Origin: Terriglobales bacterium | Lineage (GTDB): Bacteria > Acidobacteriota > Terriglobia > Terriglobales > Acidobacteriaceae | Length of the DNA stretch: 64,000 nt | Direction: 5' to 3' | Assembly: GCA_035651655.1 (NCBI GenBank) | Contig: DASRFG010000014.1 | Span: 124,001-188,000, forward strand | Shown: positions 8,054 through 16,783 of the stretch, in pieces | Numbering within the stretch: position 1 is the first letter of the stretch | Layout of the letters: each line of letters opens with the position of its first letter | The notes under the pieces: generated by a model | Told to the model about the DNA's origin: nothing | Seen by the model: only the letters and a program-made list of their open reading frames with translations | The model's database searches: none | Made by a program: the position numbers and the translations under genes

Positions 8054-10156
8054 TCACTCCTCTGGCGATGGCAGTGTGAACGCAATGTACTCGCCCGAAT
8101 AGTTGCCGCCGCTCACCGCAACCACGATGTACTGCTTGCCATTCAGCATGTACGTCATCGGCGACCCGCTCTGTGGCGCGGGCAGATAAACGGCGCCGAC
8201 CTCTTTGCCGGTTGCCTTGTCATATGCACGCAGCATCGCTCCACGCGGATGCTCGGTCGTTGTAGTCACTTGTCCTTCACCAGCAATCACAAGAGTTTTA
8301 GTCACTAGCGTGCCGATGTTGTACGTCTCCTGGCCGGTGCGTGGAATATGGAGCCCCTTCAGTGCAGGATGGTTCCTGATCGCATCCGGCGTTTCTCCGT
8401 GCGCGATCTGCCACACGATCACGCCTTTGTCGAGATTAATAGCAGTGATGGTCCCATAAGGGGGTTTGAGCAGCGGCAAGCCATCAACATTCAGCTCTAC
8501 GTAGCCATTAGCCTTGCCCCTTTTCATGGGTTTCGGCGCATCAGCACTGGAGCTGTCCCCTGCGGCGTTGATCATATGCACTTCTTGCCCGGCAGTTCCA
8601 TAGACGTAATTCATGTCCGAAAAATTCTTCGGCGGAGCCACCAACCCAACCGGATCAAGACAGGAGTTGCATGCAAAGAGATAAGCCGTGTGGGTCTCCG
8701 GATCGTATGATCCGCCCGGCCAGTTTGTCCCGCCGGAATCGGCTCCCACCATAAGAGTGCCGAGCGGGCCATCAACCTTGCTGACGACCGGAGGAGTGAA
8801 GATTGGGCCCATGTGGTACTTGGAGACAATCGCCTCCGCTTTTGCGCGAAGCGCGGGTGTGAAATCAATCAGATCGTCAATCGAAAGGCCATTTCGGCTG
8901 TAAGCAGACGGTTTGGTAGGAAATGGCTGCGTATGTGAGTACCACTCGCCCGGCACTGTGCCAACCTCCACCGGACGCTCTTCTATCGGCCACACCGGTT
9001 TTCCGGTCACCCGGTCGAATACATAGAGAAAGCCCTGCTTCGTTGGCTCAGCCACTACCTTCACCTGTCTGCCGTTGACCGTGATGTCGGCAAGAATTGG
9101 TGCCGACGAAATATCCATGTCCCAGAGAGGATGGTGAACGAACTGATAGTGCCACTTACGCTCGCCGGTCTTCAGGTCAACACAGACCAGGCTCTCTCCA
9201 AACAAGTTGTTTCCTGGCCGGTGTCCGCCATAAAAATCTCCGGTCGGCGACTCCACCGGCAAATAGACCAACCCTAGCTGCTCGTCCACAGTGATCTGCG
9301 TCCATACGCCGGTATTGCCGGTGTATTCCGCCGAGCCATTCAGCCAGGTGTCGTAACCGAATTCGCCTTTCTTCGGAATGGTGTGGAAAATCCAAAGGCG
9401 CTTGCCGGTGCGGACATCGAACCCGCGGACGTAGCCCTTGTTATTGCGCATGCTAACCGGAGTAAAGCCTTCGCGGAATGCTGCGCCGACAATGATCGTG
9501 TTTCCCGCCACCGTCGGGGCCGAGTGCAATCCGATTTCACCCGTCGTCAAGTCGGGGAAGAAAGTTTGATCGTCATTCAGCTTCAGGTCCACCGCGCCGC
9601 CGTCTCCGAACGAGGGCACCCGGACCCCGGTTTTCGCATCCAGGCAGATCAGCCGATATCCCGGAGTGATATAGAAAATCCGTTCTTCTTTTCCGTCAGA
9701 CCAGTACGATAGTCCGCGGCCTGAGAGTTGACGGGGAGCGGCGGCGCCACGTGCTCCCTCATGCTCGCCGTGCACCCAGAGAAGTTCACCAGTCGCCGCA
9801 TCCAGGGCGATGGCGGCACGACGCGAACCCGCGGTCGCATACACCACGCCGTTCACCATCAATGGCGTCCCCTCCAGCTTGTACTCCGGCCGGTTGCCAA
9901 AGATGTCCGTCTTCACTCGCCAGGCTACTTCGAGGTCATTAAAATTTGAGGCATTGATCTGGTCGAACGGCCGGTACCGAGTGCCTGCAAGATCGGCTGT
10001 GTAGGTGGGCCATTCGGTTTGCTTTGCGTGATATTGGCCCAAAGCTGATTCGGAGTTGCACACTAACGCAGCGGCACAAACCAGCAGAGAGATGCATCTA
10101 CCCGTGTTCCCTTGGGGCATCATCCTCCTGTGCAATGCTTTTAACGCCGCGGTCAT
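8054..10156 (-). CDS. PQQ-dependent sugar/alcohol dehydrogenase (quinoprotein glucose dehydrogenase-like)
   Basis: This 700-aa protein has an N-terminal secretion signal (ISLLVCAAALVCNSESALGQ). Many beta-propeller blades follow, with A/G-x-D-x-x-T-G-x-x-x-W repeats such as ALDAATGELLWVHGE, GKRLWIF and DRVTGKPVWPI. The motifs GGTNWPGGSYDP and TEHPRGAMLRAYDKATG match PQQ glucose dehydrogenases. It lacks the five N-terminal membrane helices of E. coli Gcd, so it should be periplasmic and pass electrons to the cytochrome c encoded downstream. The start is uncertain: ATG at 10156 has no ribosome site, while an AGGAGG encoded within codons 10-11 sits directly before two ATGs. An alcohol substrate cannot be excluded. 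Confidence 0.88.
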   Translation of the reverse strand: MTAALKALHRRMMPQGNTGRCISLLVCAAALVCNSESALGQYHAKQTEWPTYTADLAGTRYRPFDQINASNFNDLEVAWRVKTDIFGNRPEYKLEGTPLMVNGVVYATAGSRRAAIALDAATGELLWVHGEHEGARGAAAPRQLSGRGLSYWSDGKEERIFYITPGYRLICLDAKTGVRVPSFGDGGAVDLKLNDDQTFFPDLTTGEIGLHSAPTVAGNTIIVGAAFREGFTPVSMRNNKGYVRGFDVRTGKRLWIFHTIPKKGEFGYDTWLNGSAEYTGNTGVWTQITVDEQLGLVYLPVESPTGDFYGGHRPGNNLFGESLVCVDLKTGERKWHYQFVHHPLWDMDISSAPILADITVNGRQVKVVAEPTKQGFLYVFDRVTGKPVWPIEERPVEVGTVPGEWYSHTQPFPTKPSAYSRNGLSIDDLIDFTPALRAKAEAIVSKYHMGPIFTPPVVSKVDGPLGTLMVGADSGGTNWPGGSYDPETHTAYLFACNSCLDPVGLVAPPKNFSDMNYVYGTAGQEVHMINAAGDSSSADAPKPMKRGKANGYVELNVDGLPLLKPPYGTITAINLDKGVIVWQIAHGETPDAIRNHPALKGLHIPRTGQETYNIGTLVTKTLVIAGEGQVTTTTEHPRGAMLRAYDKATGKEVGAVYLPAPQSGSPMTYMLNGKQYIVVAVSGGNYSGEYIAFTLPSPEE

Positions 10157-10214
10157 TGATAGGTAAGAAGGTCGAATAAATTTCCAGCGTGAGATGCAGG
10201 CAGTGGCGTCATTC

Positions 10215-11222
10215 TCATGCCATCTGCTTTAGCTGTTCCACCGCCGCTTTCATTTTTGTGCGTTGCTCATCGGTCATGTCGGCAAAGGGGGGGCGCTGAT
10301 AGGTCTGCCGCGTTCCCATCTGAAGGCTGAGCGCATACTTCATAGGTCCGAATTCATAACCGCCGGCTGGCTCCAGCAGTTTTATGGCCGCATCCAGCTT
10401 TGCCAGGGGAGCATCGAGGCTGTTGCCCGCGCGCTTCGCAGCGAATACCGCAGCGATCTCGCGGGTGAAAAGATTGCCTTCCATCAGTATGGCTCCCATG
10501 CCATTGTCCAGCGCAGCTTTCAGATTGGTCACCGTGCCGGTTCGCATGTTCAGCTTTGGAAACTCATGCACAAAGCGCTGGTATTCCGGAACGTCATCGC
10601 TGGAATCTTTTATTCCCGCAAGATTCGGATATTTTTCTAACCTGTGCAGCAATTCGAGCGAGATTGGCACGCCGCTGGTATCGGGTATGTGGTACAGGTT
10701 GATAGGAATTGTCACTCTTCCGAAAAGCAGAGAAAAGTACTTCACCAGTCCTTCCAGAGATGGCTTCTTGTAGTAGAACGGCGGGATCACCAGCAAGCCA
10801 TCAGCGCCATTTGCCTGCGCATGCTCGGACAACTCGATGGTTTCGGGGAAGTTCGAGGTTCCGGGCGAGACCATGATGTTCAATCCGTTGCGATTCTTAA
10901 ATGCGACTTCGGCGATTTTCTTTCTCTCGGCCACTGAAAAAGATGGGTATTCACCCGTTGTCCCCAGCACCACGACCCCATCCGCGCCGGCCTGCTTGAG
11001 ATAGGCCATCTCCTCGGCATAAATGCCTTCGTCAAATTTCAAATTCTTGTCGCAGGGGGTGAGGGCTGCCACCCAGAACAGGACCTTGTCAGTGGAAGCT
11101 GAAGGGGATTTGCCGGACATAGGTTCACCTTTCGTTGCCTCGGCAAACTTACCTCCCCCTACCGCGCCAATGGCAGCCGCAGCTCCCAAAGTTCCAAGAA
11201 AACTCCTTCGTGTTGTGGCCAT
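10215..11222 (-). CDS. Tat-exported dihydrodipicolinate synthase/N-acetylneuraminate lyase family aldolase
   Basis: The 335-aa protein starts with a twin-arginine signal (TTRRSFLGTLGAAAAIGA) followed by a low-complexity linker. The mature part is a DapA-type TIM barrel: GTTGEYPS, the active-site Tyr in INLYHIPDTSG, and the Schiff-base Lys in LAGIKDSSDD. Cytosolic DapA enzymes have no such signal. Located upstream of the PQQ dehydrogenase on the same strand (58 bp apart), it may be a periplasmic 2-keto-3-deoxy sugar acid aldolase. True DHDPS activity is unlikely outside the cytoplasm. It is preceded by an AAAGGGCG ribosome site. Confidence 0.85.
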   Translation of the reverse strand: MATTRRSFLGTLGAAAAIGAVGGGKFAEATKGEPMSGKSPSASTDKVLFWVAALTPCDKNLKFDEGIYAEEMAYLKQAGADGVVVLGTTGEYPSFSVAERKKIAEVAFKNRNGLNIMVSPGTSNFPETIELSEHAQANGADGLLVIPPFYYKKPSLEGLVKYFSLLFGRVTIPINLYHIPDTSGVPISLELLHRLEKYPNLAGIKDSSDDVPEYQRFVHEFPKLNMRTGTVTNLKAALDNGMGAILMEGNLFTREIAAVFAAKRAGNSLDAPLAKLDAAIKLLEPAGGYEFGPMKYALSLQMGTRQTYQRPPFADMTDEQRTKMKAAVEQLKQMA

Positions 11223-11519
11223 GATGTCGCCCTTTCAAGCTAAGAAAGAATCGGCGGGAAGTCTAAGGCACTTAGAGAAAAAACGCAAAGCATTCTTCGT
11301 CTCCGGGACGCGTGTTGCGCAATCGCAAGTGCCGCGCCGACAGGAACCTCCCGTTACAAGCTGAAGCACAAAGAATGAGCGGCCTGACGGACTCAATCTA
11401 CTGCAATTACTCGAGCGGCAACTGGACAATGTTGTGTACTGCCGGCGCAGAGCCATTGTCCCTGTGCTATGATTCGCCGCAATTCACAATCTTCAATCGG
11501 ACGGTAGCAGGGGAAAGCT
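11223..11519. other. Divergent intergenic region between the exported aldolase and the small-subunit gene
   Basis: This 297-bp non-coding stretch separates two divergently transcribed sugar-oxidation units. On the + strand an extended -10 box lies at 11465-11473. On the - strand a weak pair, TTGCGT and TAGACT with a 17-bp spacer (11260-11288), could serve the aldolase gene. I see no convincing operator palindrome. Confidence 0.4.
11465..11473 (+). promoter_or_regulatory. Extended -10 promoter element
   Basis: TGC-TATGAT matches the TGn-TATAAT extended -10 consensus at five of six core positions. It lies about 45 bp before the GTG start at 11520. No good -35 box is present, which is normal for extended -10 promoters. 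This is the best promoter candidate for the small-subunit/GMC pair. Confidence 0.4.
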
Positions 11520-12140
11520 GTGGAAAAAGCAACAGCCTCACGTCGGCAGTTCATAATGAGTTCCATTTCCGGGCTGAGTTCGGCATGGCTGGCTATGCAC
11601 TGGCCCTCCATTCTGCAGGCCGAACGCCACGCGCACAGCATGGCGCAAGCAACCGGGACACTGAAATTCGACTTTTTTTCTGCGGAACAGGCTCTGGAAG
11701 TCGAAGCCATTGCTTCCCAAATCATCCCTAGCGATGACGGGCCAGGGGCACGCGAAGCTCGGACCGTCTACTTCATTGATCGTGCTCTTACAACTTTCGA
11801 GCGCGAGAAGCAGTCTCTCTATCCGCAAGGCTTGAAGCAGCTCGAATTCAAAACCCACGAAATGTTCCCGGCTGCTAAGAAATTTTCCGGTCTGAGTTCA
11901 GCGCAACAAATTCAGTTGCTCAAGACAATCGAGAAAACTGATTTTTTCGAGACCGTACGAGTACACACTATTATGGGATTTCTTGCCAATCCCGAGTACG
12001 GCGGCAACTACAACAATATCGGATGGAAGACCCTGGGCTTTGAAGACCAGTTCTTCTACGAACCTCCCTTCGGCTACTACGACGCTGAATACACAAAGAA
12101 CAAGCCTCAGTCCGACCCCGTATCGGACCCTAAGTCATGA
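11520..12140 (+). CDS. Gluconate 2-dehydrogenase subunit 3-like protein (Tat-exported)
   Basis: This 206-aa protein carries a Tat-like signal (ASRRQFIMSSISGLSSAWLA). The rest is helical and matches the small subunit of gluconate/fructose/glucose dehydrogenase complexes, with an IIPSDDGPGAREARTVYFID segment typical of the family. In known complexes this subunit carries the Tat signal for the whole complex and helps the flavoprotein mature. Its stop overlaps the GMC start by 4 bp (ATGA), indicating translational coupling. The GTG start is preceded by GGGGAAAG. Confidence 0.85.
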   Translation: MEKATASRRQFIMSSISGLSSAWLAMHWPSILQAERHAHSMAQATGTLKFDFFSAEQALEVEAIASQIIPSDDGPGAREARTVYFIDRALTTFEREKQSLYPQGLKQLEFKTHEMFPAAKKFSGLSSAQQIQLLKTIEKTDFFETVRVHTIMGFLANPEYGGNYNNIGWKTLGFEDQFFYEPPFGYYDAEYTKNKPQSDPVSDPKS

Positions 12141-13804
12141 CCAAATTTGAAGTCGGTACCCCCGTTGACTTTGTGATCATCGGCGCTGGTGCTGCCGGCG
12201 GGGTAGTCGCCAAAGAGCTTTCCGTAGCCGGTTTTCAGGTAGTCGTTCTGGAACAGGGACCGTATTTCCGGCGTAAAGACTTTCAGCATGACGAGTTGAA
12301 GACGCGGAACAATTGGCAGCAGCCGTACATCGGGCAAGAGGTGCTTACCAATAATCACGAGCGTCAGCCGAACACTTTCCGCAAGACCGCCAAAGACAAA
12401 GCGGTGATCGCTCCCACCGTCGAATACGGCCAGGGCGTGGGCGGTGGGACAGTCCATTTCACCGCTAATTACTGGCGCTTTCACGAAATTGATTTTATGG
12501 AACGCAGCCGCTGGGGGCCGATTGCGGGCACCGGTTTTTCTGACTGGCCCATAACCTACGCTGAGCTTGAACCGTATTACAGCAAAGCTGAGTGGGACAT
12601 CGGCGTCTCAGGCCTTGCGGGTGCCAACCCCTTCGATGCCCCTCGGTCCAAGCCCTATCCGTTGCCGCCACTGCCCATCAAATCCTCGGGTGCGTTGCTG
12701 GAACGTGGGGCGCGCAAGCTGGGCTGGCACCCTTATCCGGCGCCCATGGCAATTCTCTCGCAGCCCTATCAGGGCAGGTCGCAATGCGGTCACTGCGGCT
12801 ACTGCGAGTTGATGGGCTGCGAATTCGGAGCCAAATCGAGCACGCTGGCCAGCGTTATTCCAGTTGCGGAGAAAACAGGCCGCTGCGAAATTCGTCCTCA
12901 CAGTTATGTGCGGAAAATTTCAACTGACCGTCGCGGGCGTGTGGACGGCGTGATTTATTTCGATGGTCAAAAACAAGAGATCTTTCAAAAAGCGAAAGCG
13001 GTAGTGTTGTGCGCCAACGGAGCAGAGACTCCGCGCCTGCTGCTGCTCTCAAAATCCAACCTGTTTCCCGACGGTCTCGCTAACTCCAGTGGGCTGGTCG
13101 GCAAATATTTGATGTTTGATTGTGGTCAGGCCGCCGAAGGTACCTTCGAACATCCGCTCAACGAGTACAAGAGCGTGGTCGTAACCCGTGTAGTGCAGGA
13201 TTTTTATGACGCAGACCCGAAGCGTGGTTTTTATGGTGGTGGCGGCCTGGATGCGCGCTTTGACGCTTACCCCATCGGCTTTGCACTTTACGGACTTCCG
13301 CCCGACGTTCCGCGCTGGGGCTCGGAATTTAAAAAAGCGCTGAAAGAAAACTACACTCGCAGCATGATGATTCTGTGTCATCTGACCACGTTGCCCATGG
13401 AGAGCAACACCATTACCCTTGATCCAGGCATGAAAGATGCCTGGGGCCTTCCGGCAATGCGCGTCACCTACAAGAATCACCCTGACGATCTGAAGAATAT
13501 GGCCTTCTTCCGGGAACGTGCCCTGGAATTGCTGGACGCCGCAGGCGCCAAGAAAAAATGGGCCGATACTCCCGACGACATAACCACTTCCGTGCACCTC
13601 ATGGGAACCTGCCGCATGGGGAACGATCCCCAGCAGTCGGTGGTGGACAAGTACCACCGCGCCCACGACATTCCCAATTTGTTTATTGTTGACGGGAGCA
13701 GTTTCGTCTCAGCCGGCCGCAACCAGCCCACCTGCACCATCCAGGCGCTCGCCTATCGCGCCGCCGAGCACATAGGCAGGATGGCAAAAAACGGACGGAT
13801 TTGA
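12137..13804 (+). CDS. GMC-family FAD oxidoreductase (sugar/sugar-acid dehydrogenase large subunit)
   Basis: The 555-aa flavoprotein has the N-terminal FAD motif IIGAGAAGGVVAKEL, GQGVGGGTVHFTANYW and the C-terminal GMC end HLMGTCRMGNDP...VDGSSF with catalytic-site residues. It has no signal of its own, so it is probably exported with the preceding Tat subunit. A Cys-rich segment (CGHCGYCELMGC, about residue 217) matches the position where bacterial FAD-glucose and fructose dehydrogenases carry a [3Fe-4S] cluster. No dedicated c-type cytochrome subunit gene follows. Gluconate, glucose or another sugar are possible substrates. Confidence 0.88.
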   Translation: MTKFEVGTPVDFVIIGAGAAGGVVAKELSVAGFQVVVLEQGPYFRRKDFQHDELKTRNNWQQPYIGQEVLTNNHERQPNTFRKTAKDKAVIAPTVEYGQGVGGGTVHFTANYWRFHEIDFMERSRWGPIAGTGFSDWPITYAELEPYYSKAEWDIGVSGLAGANPFDAPRSKPYPLPPLPIKSSGALLERGARKLGWHPYPAPMAILSQPYQGRSQCGHCGYCELMGCEFGAKSSTLASVIPVAEKTGRCEIRPHSYVRKISTDRRGRVDGVIYFDGQKQEIFQKAKAVVLCANGAETPRLLLLSKSNLFPDGLANSSGLVGKYLMFDCGQAAEGTFEHPLNEYKSVVVTRVVQDFYDADPKRGFYGGGGLDARFDAYPIGFALYGLPPDVPRWGSEFKKALKENYTRSMMILCHLTTLPMESNTITLDPGMKDAWGLPAMRVTYKNHPDDLKNMAFFRERALELLDAAGAKKKWADTPDDITTSVHLMGTCRMGNDPQQSVVDKYHRAHDIPNLFIVDGSSFVSAGRNQPTCTIQALAYRAAEHIGRMAKNGRI

Positions 13805-13980
13805 ACACCTCTTAGAACCGGGTCAGCTAAGCTCATTGGCTTCGTTTCGAATCTTTTTATTCATGTTCCTGGCGCACGCGCTCTTACCGATACGTGCGCT
13901 TCAGGGCACAGGGTGCCCCGCGGCCATGGATCTTGTGCAGATTGCATTCGTGATAAGTTTATCTGCTGATCCTGGCGTCC

Positions 13981-15297
13981 ATGGAAACATTGACCCCCAT
14001 TCTCATTTCTGGAGGAGGCCGGAGCGGTAGTACCGCCCTTATGGCATTGCTCGGCTCCGATCAACGTGTGGTGTTCTATAGGGAGTTTCCCTATGAGAGC
14101 CGCTATCTTACATATTTGGTAAAGTTTACCCAGCTGATGCAACGTCCAGATCTGCATCAGTACGTCGACGCGGAGCAGCTTTACAACTTGAACTACGCCG
14201 GAGTCGGCGGCCAACCGCCATGGATCATACACCGCATCAACAGTCCCAATGTCTACCACCCAAACGCCAGGGAGTCATTCGCCAACGGTTCTGGCTGGGT
14301 GTGCGATTTATGGAAAAGATTTTGTAGCGACGTTCTTCGCCAAGTCCCGGCGGCTTTGTTTTATGCGGAAAAGGCCCCCAACTGGCTGGCGCCGGTACTT
14401 CGCCAATATCTCGCGTGCTTCACCATTTATAACTTACGCGATCCGCGGGACATATTTATCTCAACCAACGCGTTTATGCAGAAGCGGAACACGCTTGGTT
14501 TTGCACGGTTGGCGGGCGACACAGATCTGGATCATGCGCGGAGTTTAGCGCGTGCCTTCATTGAAACTTTTGAAAACTATTTCGCTGATCGCCATCGCCA
14601 GGACACGCAGCTGGTGCGTTATGAAGATTACGCGTCCGATCGCCCGGAAGTGGTCAAAAGGATTGAAACATTGACTGGGGTCAAACCGCAGTTTAGAGAA
14701 GACTTTGTGCGCGACCACGCGACCGCGAAGGACCTGTCGCATTCGGTGAACAGGTGGAAATCAGAACCCATACCTGAGGAAGTCGTGTTACTGCTCGAGC
14801 AGAACCTTCATGAAGGAATGACAATGCTTGGTTATCCGCTGTCTCTTTGGGATCCCAAGCAGCCTACCCGGGATATTTCGTTTGCGGAGCGAAACATCAA
14901 CCTCGCGCAGCTCAGTCACTCGCAGCCTGGTTCACTGCAGCAGGAGGCGGAGTACGCCGTGGCCCACGTCCAGGGCCCCAGCTTTCACCTGGTTCTGCCA
15001 ATTGTGCCGTTTGCAGCTCAGGAAGTGAAAGAAATATGGATATGCGTGAGCGGTAGCGTAGGAAAAATCTTTTCCTTGTACTGGCGGAGGCGCGATAGCC
15101 AATTTTCTGAGATTGCCGCGATCCATCTTGCCCACTTGCCATCTCCCCACTGGAGGCTGTTAACATTTCCGGTACAAACGCATTCGGAGTGGAAGGGCGA
15201 GATCGCCCAATTGCGCCTCCACCTGTTTAACAGCAATGCCAATGACGCGCAAAACGTCGGAACGGGGCGCATCCGTTGGGTGCGGTTGGTGCGCTAA
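13981..15297 (+). CDS. Sulfotransferase with C-terminal beta-rich domain (paralog 1)
   Basis: The 438-aa protein begins with the PAPS 5'-phosphosulfate loop SGGGRSGSTALM. It also has the AEKAPNW segment (the EKTP-like lysine motif), the 3'-phosphate motif YNLRDPRDIFIS and VRYEDYASDRPE, all in the order of prokaryotic sulfotransferases. Residues from about 320 on form a beta-rich domain ending RIRWVRLV, which looks carbohydrate-binding-like. No signal peptide is present. It would sulfate a sugar in the cytoplasm using PAPS. A close paralog lies at 30952-32265 on the other strand. The target glycan is inferred from the surrounding polysaccharide genes. Confidence 0.8.
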   Translation: METLTPILISGGGRSGSTALMALLGSDQRVVFYREFPYESRYLTYLVKFTQLMQRPDLHQYVDAEQLYNLNYAGVGGQPPWIIHRINSPNVYHPNARESFANGSGWVCDLWKRFCSDVLRQVPAALFYAEKAPNWLAPVLRQYLACFTIYNLRDPRDIFISTNAFMQKRNTLGFARLAGDTDLDHARSLARAFIETFENYFADRHRQDTQLVRYEDYASDRPEVVKRIETLTGVKPQFREDFVRDHATAKDLSHSVNRWKSEPIPEEVVLLLEQNLHEGMTMLGYPLSLWDPKQPTRDISFAERNINLAQLSHSQPGSLQQEAEYAVAHVQGPSFHLVLPIVPFAAQEVKEIWICVSGSVGKIFSLYWRRRDSQFSEIAAIHLAHLPSPHWRLLTFPVQTHSEWKGEIAQLRLHLFNSNANDAQNVGTGRIRWVRLVR

Positions 15298-15378
15298 ATT
15301 TCGACGGGCTTCGACCAGCGATGAGGATGGTGAAGTGACCACGATTCACCTGCCGCTGAACTGGGTGCGGGAGCAACG

Positions 15379-16710
15379 GTGCACATGAGCAGCGCCGTGC
15401 CGCAAGCTGAGCCATTAGAGCAGAGTGGCACCGCCCCTTACCGCAATTTCGTGATCGTCGCCGTCACGATTTTCTTCATTTTTGTGTTGCGAAAGCCGGA
15501 TTGTCTTCTCAATCCACAATTTTGGGCCGAGGATGGCACTCTTTTCTTTCGCGACCAACTGGTGAAGAGCTTTTTCCATGCGTTGGGCACGCCCTACCAA
15601 GGATATTTTCAGCCCCTGGGGAGAGTTGTTGCTGCATTCTCTTCGTTGTTTCCAGTGCGTTACGCCCCTTTGTCTTACGATCTTTCAGCGCTGACGATCG
15701 ATTCCGTGTGTTGCGCAATGTTCGCATTACCACGATATCGAACCTACATTTCTTCGGACTGGATGCGGTGTACTTTGTGCCTGATCGTCGTCTCAGGTAT
15801 TCATTCAGCAGAATTAGTTGGGAATTTAGCAAATTCGCAGTGGTACGTACTGTTAGGGGGAATCTTACTTGTCGCTCAGCCGCCGGATGCGCACGGTCTC
15901 CTGCGTCGGTGTTTATGGTTGCTGCTGGCGATGGGAATTGGCCTTTGTATGCCGATCCTGGTGATCGTGATTCCGATAGGGATTTACCGACTTCTACAGA
16001 AACGGACCCGCGCTGGCTGGTTTACCACTGCGATGGGACTGGGTGGGCTCCTGCAATCCGCATTCGCGGTCTTCTCGCGCCGCGGGATACCACTTTCCAA
16101 GCCAAGTGCGGATGCGGTGGTTTTCGCGTTGTTTATGGCATTGAGTTACAAAATCTTGCTGCAAGTAATCATGGGAATACCATGGGTTGTAAGAACTGCA
16201 AGAGCAGGCTACATGAGCACAGTTTTTCTAACGACTGCAATTTCATCCTCGCTTTTCACCTGGCTGTGGCTGCGCATCGCACAAGAGGAGCGGGTTAGGG
16301 TACTCGCAGCCTCGTATCTGATAATCGCCGCAACAGCTCTACCCCTCATTGTAAGACCAGGGCTGTTGCCTTTTGCCAGCCTTGCCGAAATCCCGGACCG
16401 CGGTGAACGCTATTTTTTTTTAGGATCGTGCCTGGTGATTTATCTGGTTGCTCTGGGATTGGAACGTGGAGTCGCCCTGCGCAGCCAGGCTTGGGGATGC
16501 ACTCTGCTCATCCTCATTTTTGCTGGCGGAATATACGGAAATTTTCGAATCCCGCAGTTTGCGGATTTGCATTGGAAGAACAACGCCGCACAGATAAGCT
16601 CGTGGAGAAATGACAAGAAATCGGGAAAACCCACGCCGGAATTCTTCATCCCGGTCAACCCGCCCGGCTGGTTTATAGAGCTGCCTGCATCACCGGGGAA
16701 ACGGCCCTAA
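15379..16710 (+). CDS. Polytopic membrane protein of the polysaccharide locus
   Basis: The 443-aa protein has about ten hydrophobic helices, the first near residues 25-40 (FVIVAVTIFFIFVL). An early soluble loop reads NPQFWAEDGTLFFRD, with an acidic ED that resembles the first-loop acidic motif of GT-C glycosyltransferases. It may therefore be a lipid-linked sugar transferase or an uncharacterised membrane partner. It starts 81 bp after the sulfotransferase. The gene looks more AT-rich than region 1. I cannot assign a family. Confidence 0.65.
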   Translation: MHMSSAVPQAEPLEQSGTAPYRNFVIVAVTIFFIFVLRKPDCLLNPQFWAEDGTLFFRDQLVKSFFHALGTPYQGYFQPLGRVVAAFSSLFPVRYAPLSYDLSALTIDSVCCAMFALPRYRTYISSDWMRCTLCLIVVSGIHSAELVGNLANSQWYVLLGGILLVAQPPDAHGLLRRCLWLLLAMGIGLCMPILVIVIPIGIYRLLQKRTRAGWFTTAMGLGGLLQSAFAVFSRRGIPLSKPSADAVVFALFMALSYKILLQVIMGIPWVVRTARAGYMSTVFLTTAISSSLFTWLWLRIAQEERVRVLAASYLIIAATALPLIVRPGLLPFASLAEIPDRGERYFFLGSCLVIYLVALGLERGVALRSQAWGCTLLILIFAGGIYGNFRIPQFADLHWKNNAAQISSWRNDKKSGKPTPEFFIPVNPPGWFIELPASPGKRP

Positions 16711-16723
16711 AATCTACGTTCAG

Positions 16724-16753
16724 TTGAGCACTTTGGCTAAAAACGTGTATTCT
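16724..16753 (+). promoter_or_regulatory. Weak sigma-70-like promoter before the nucleotide-sugar dehydrogenase
   Basis: TTGAGC (16724-16729) and TATTCT (16748-16753) are separated by 18 bp, each matching four of six consensus positions. The predicted start of transcription would be about 20-25 nt before the ATG at 16784. No clear ribosome site precedes that ATG. Confidence 0.25.
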
Positions 16754-16783
16754 TACTCGAAACCTGGCGCTCGTCATTGTTAA

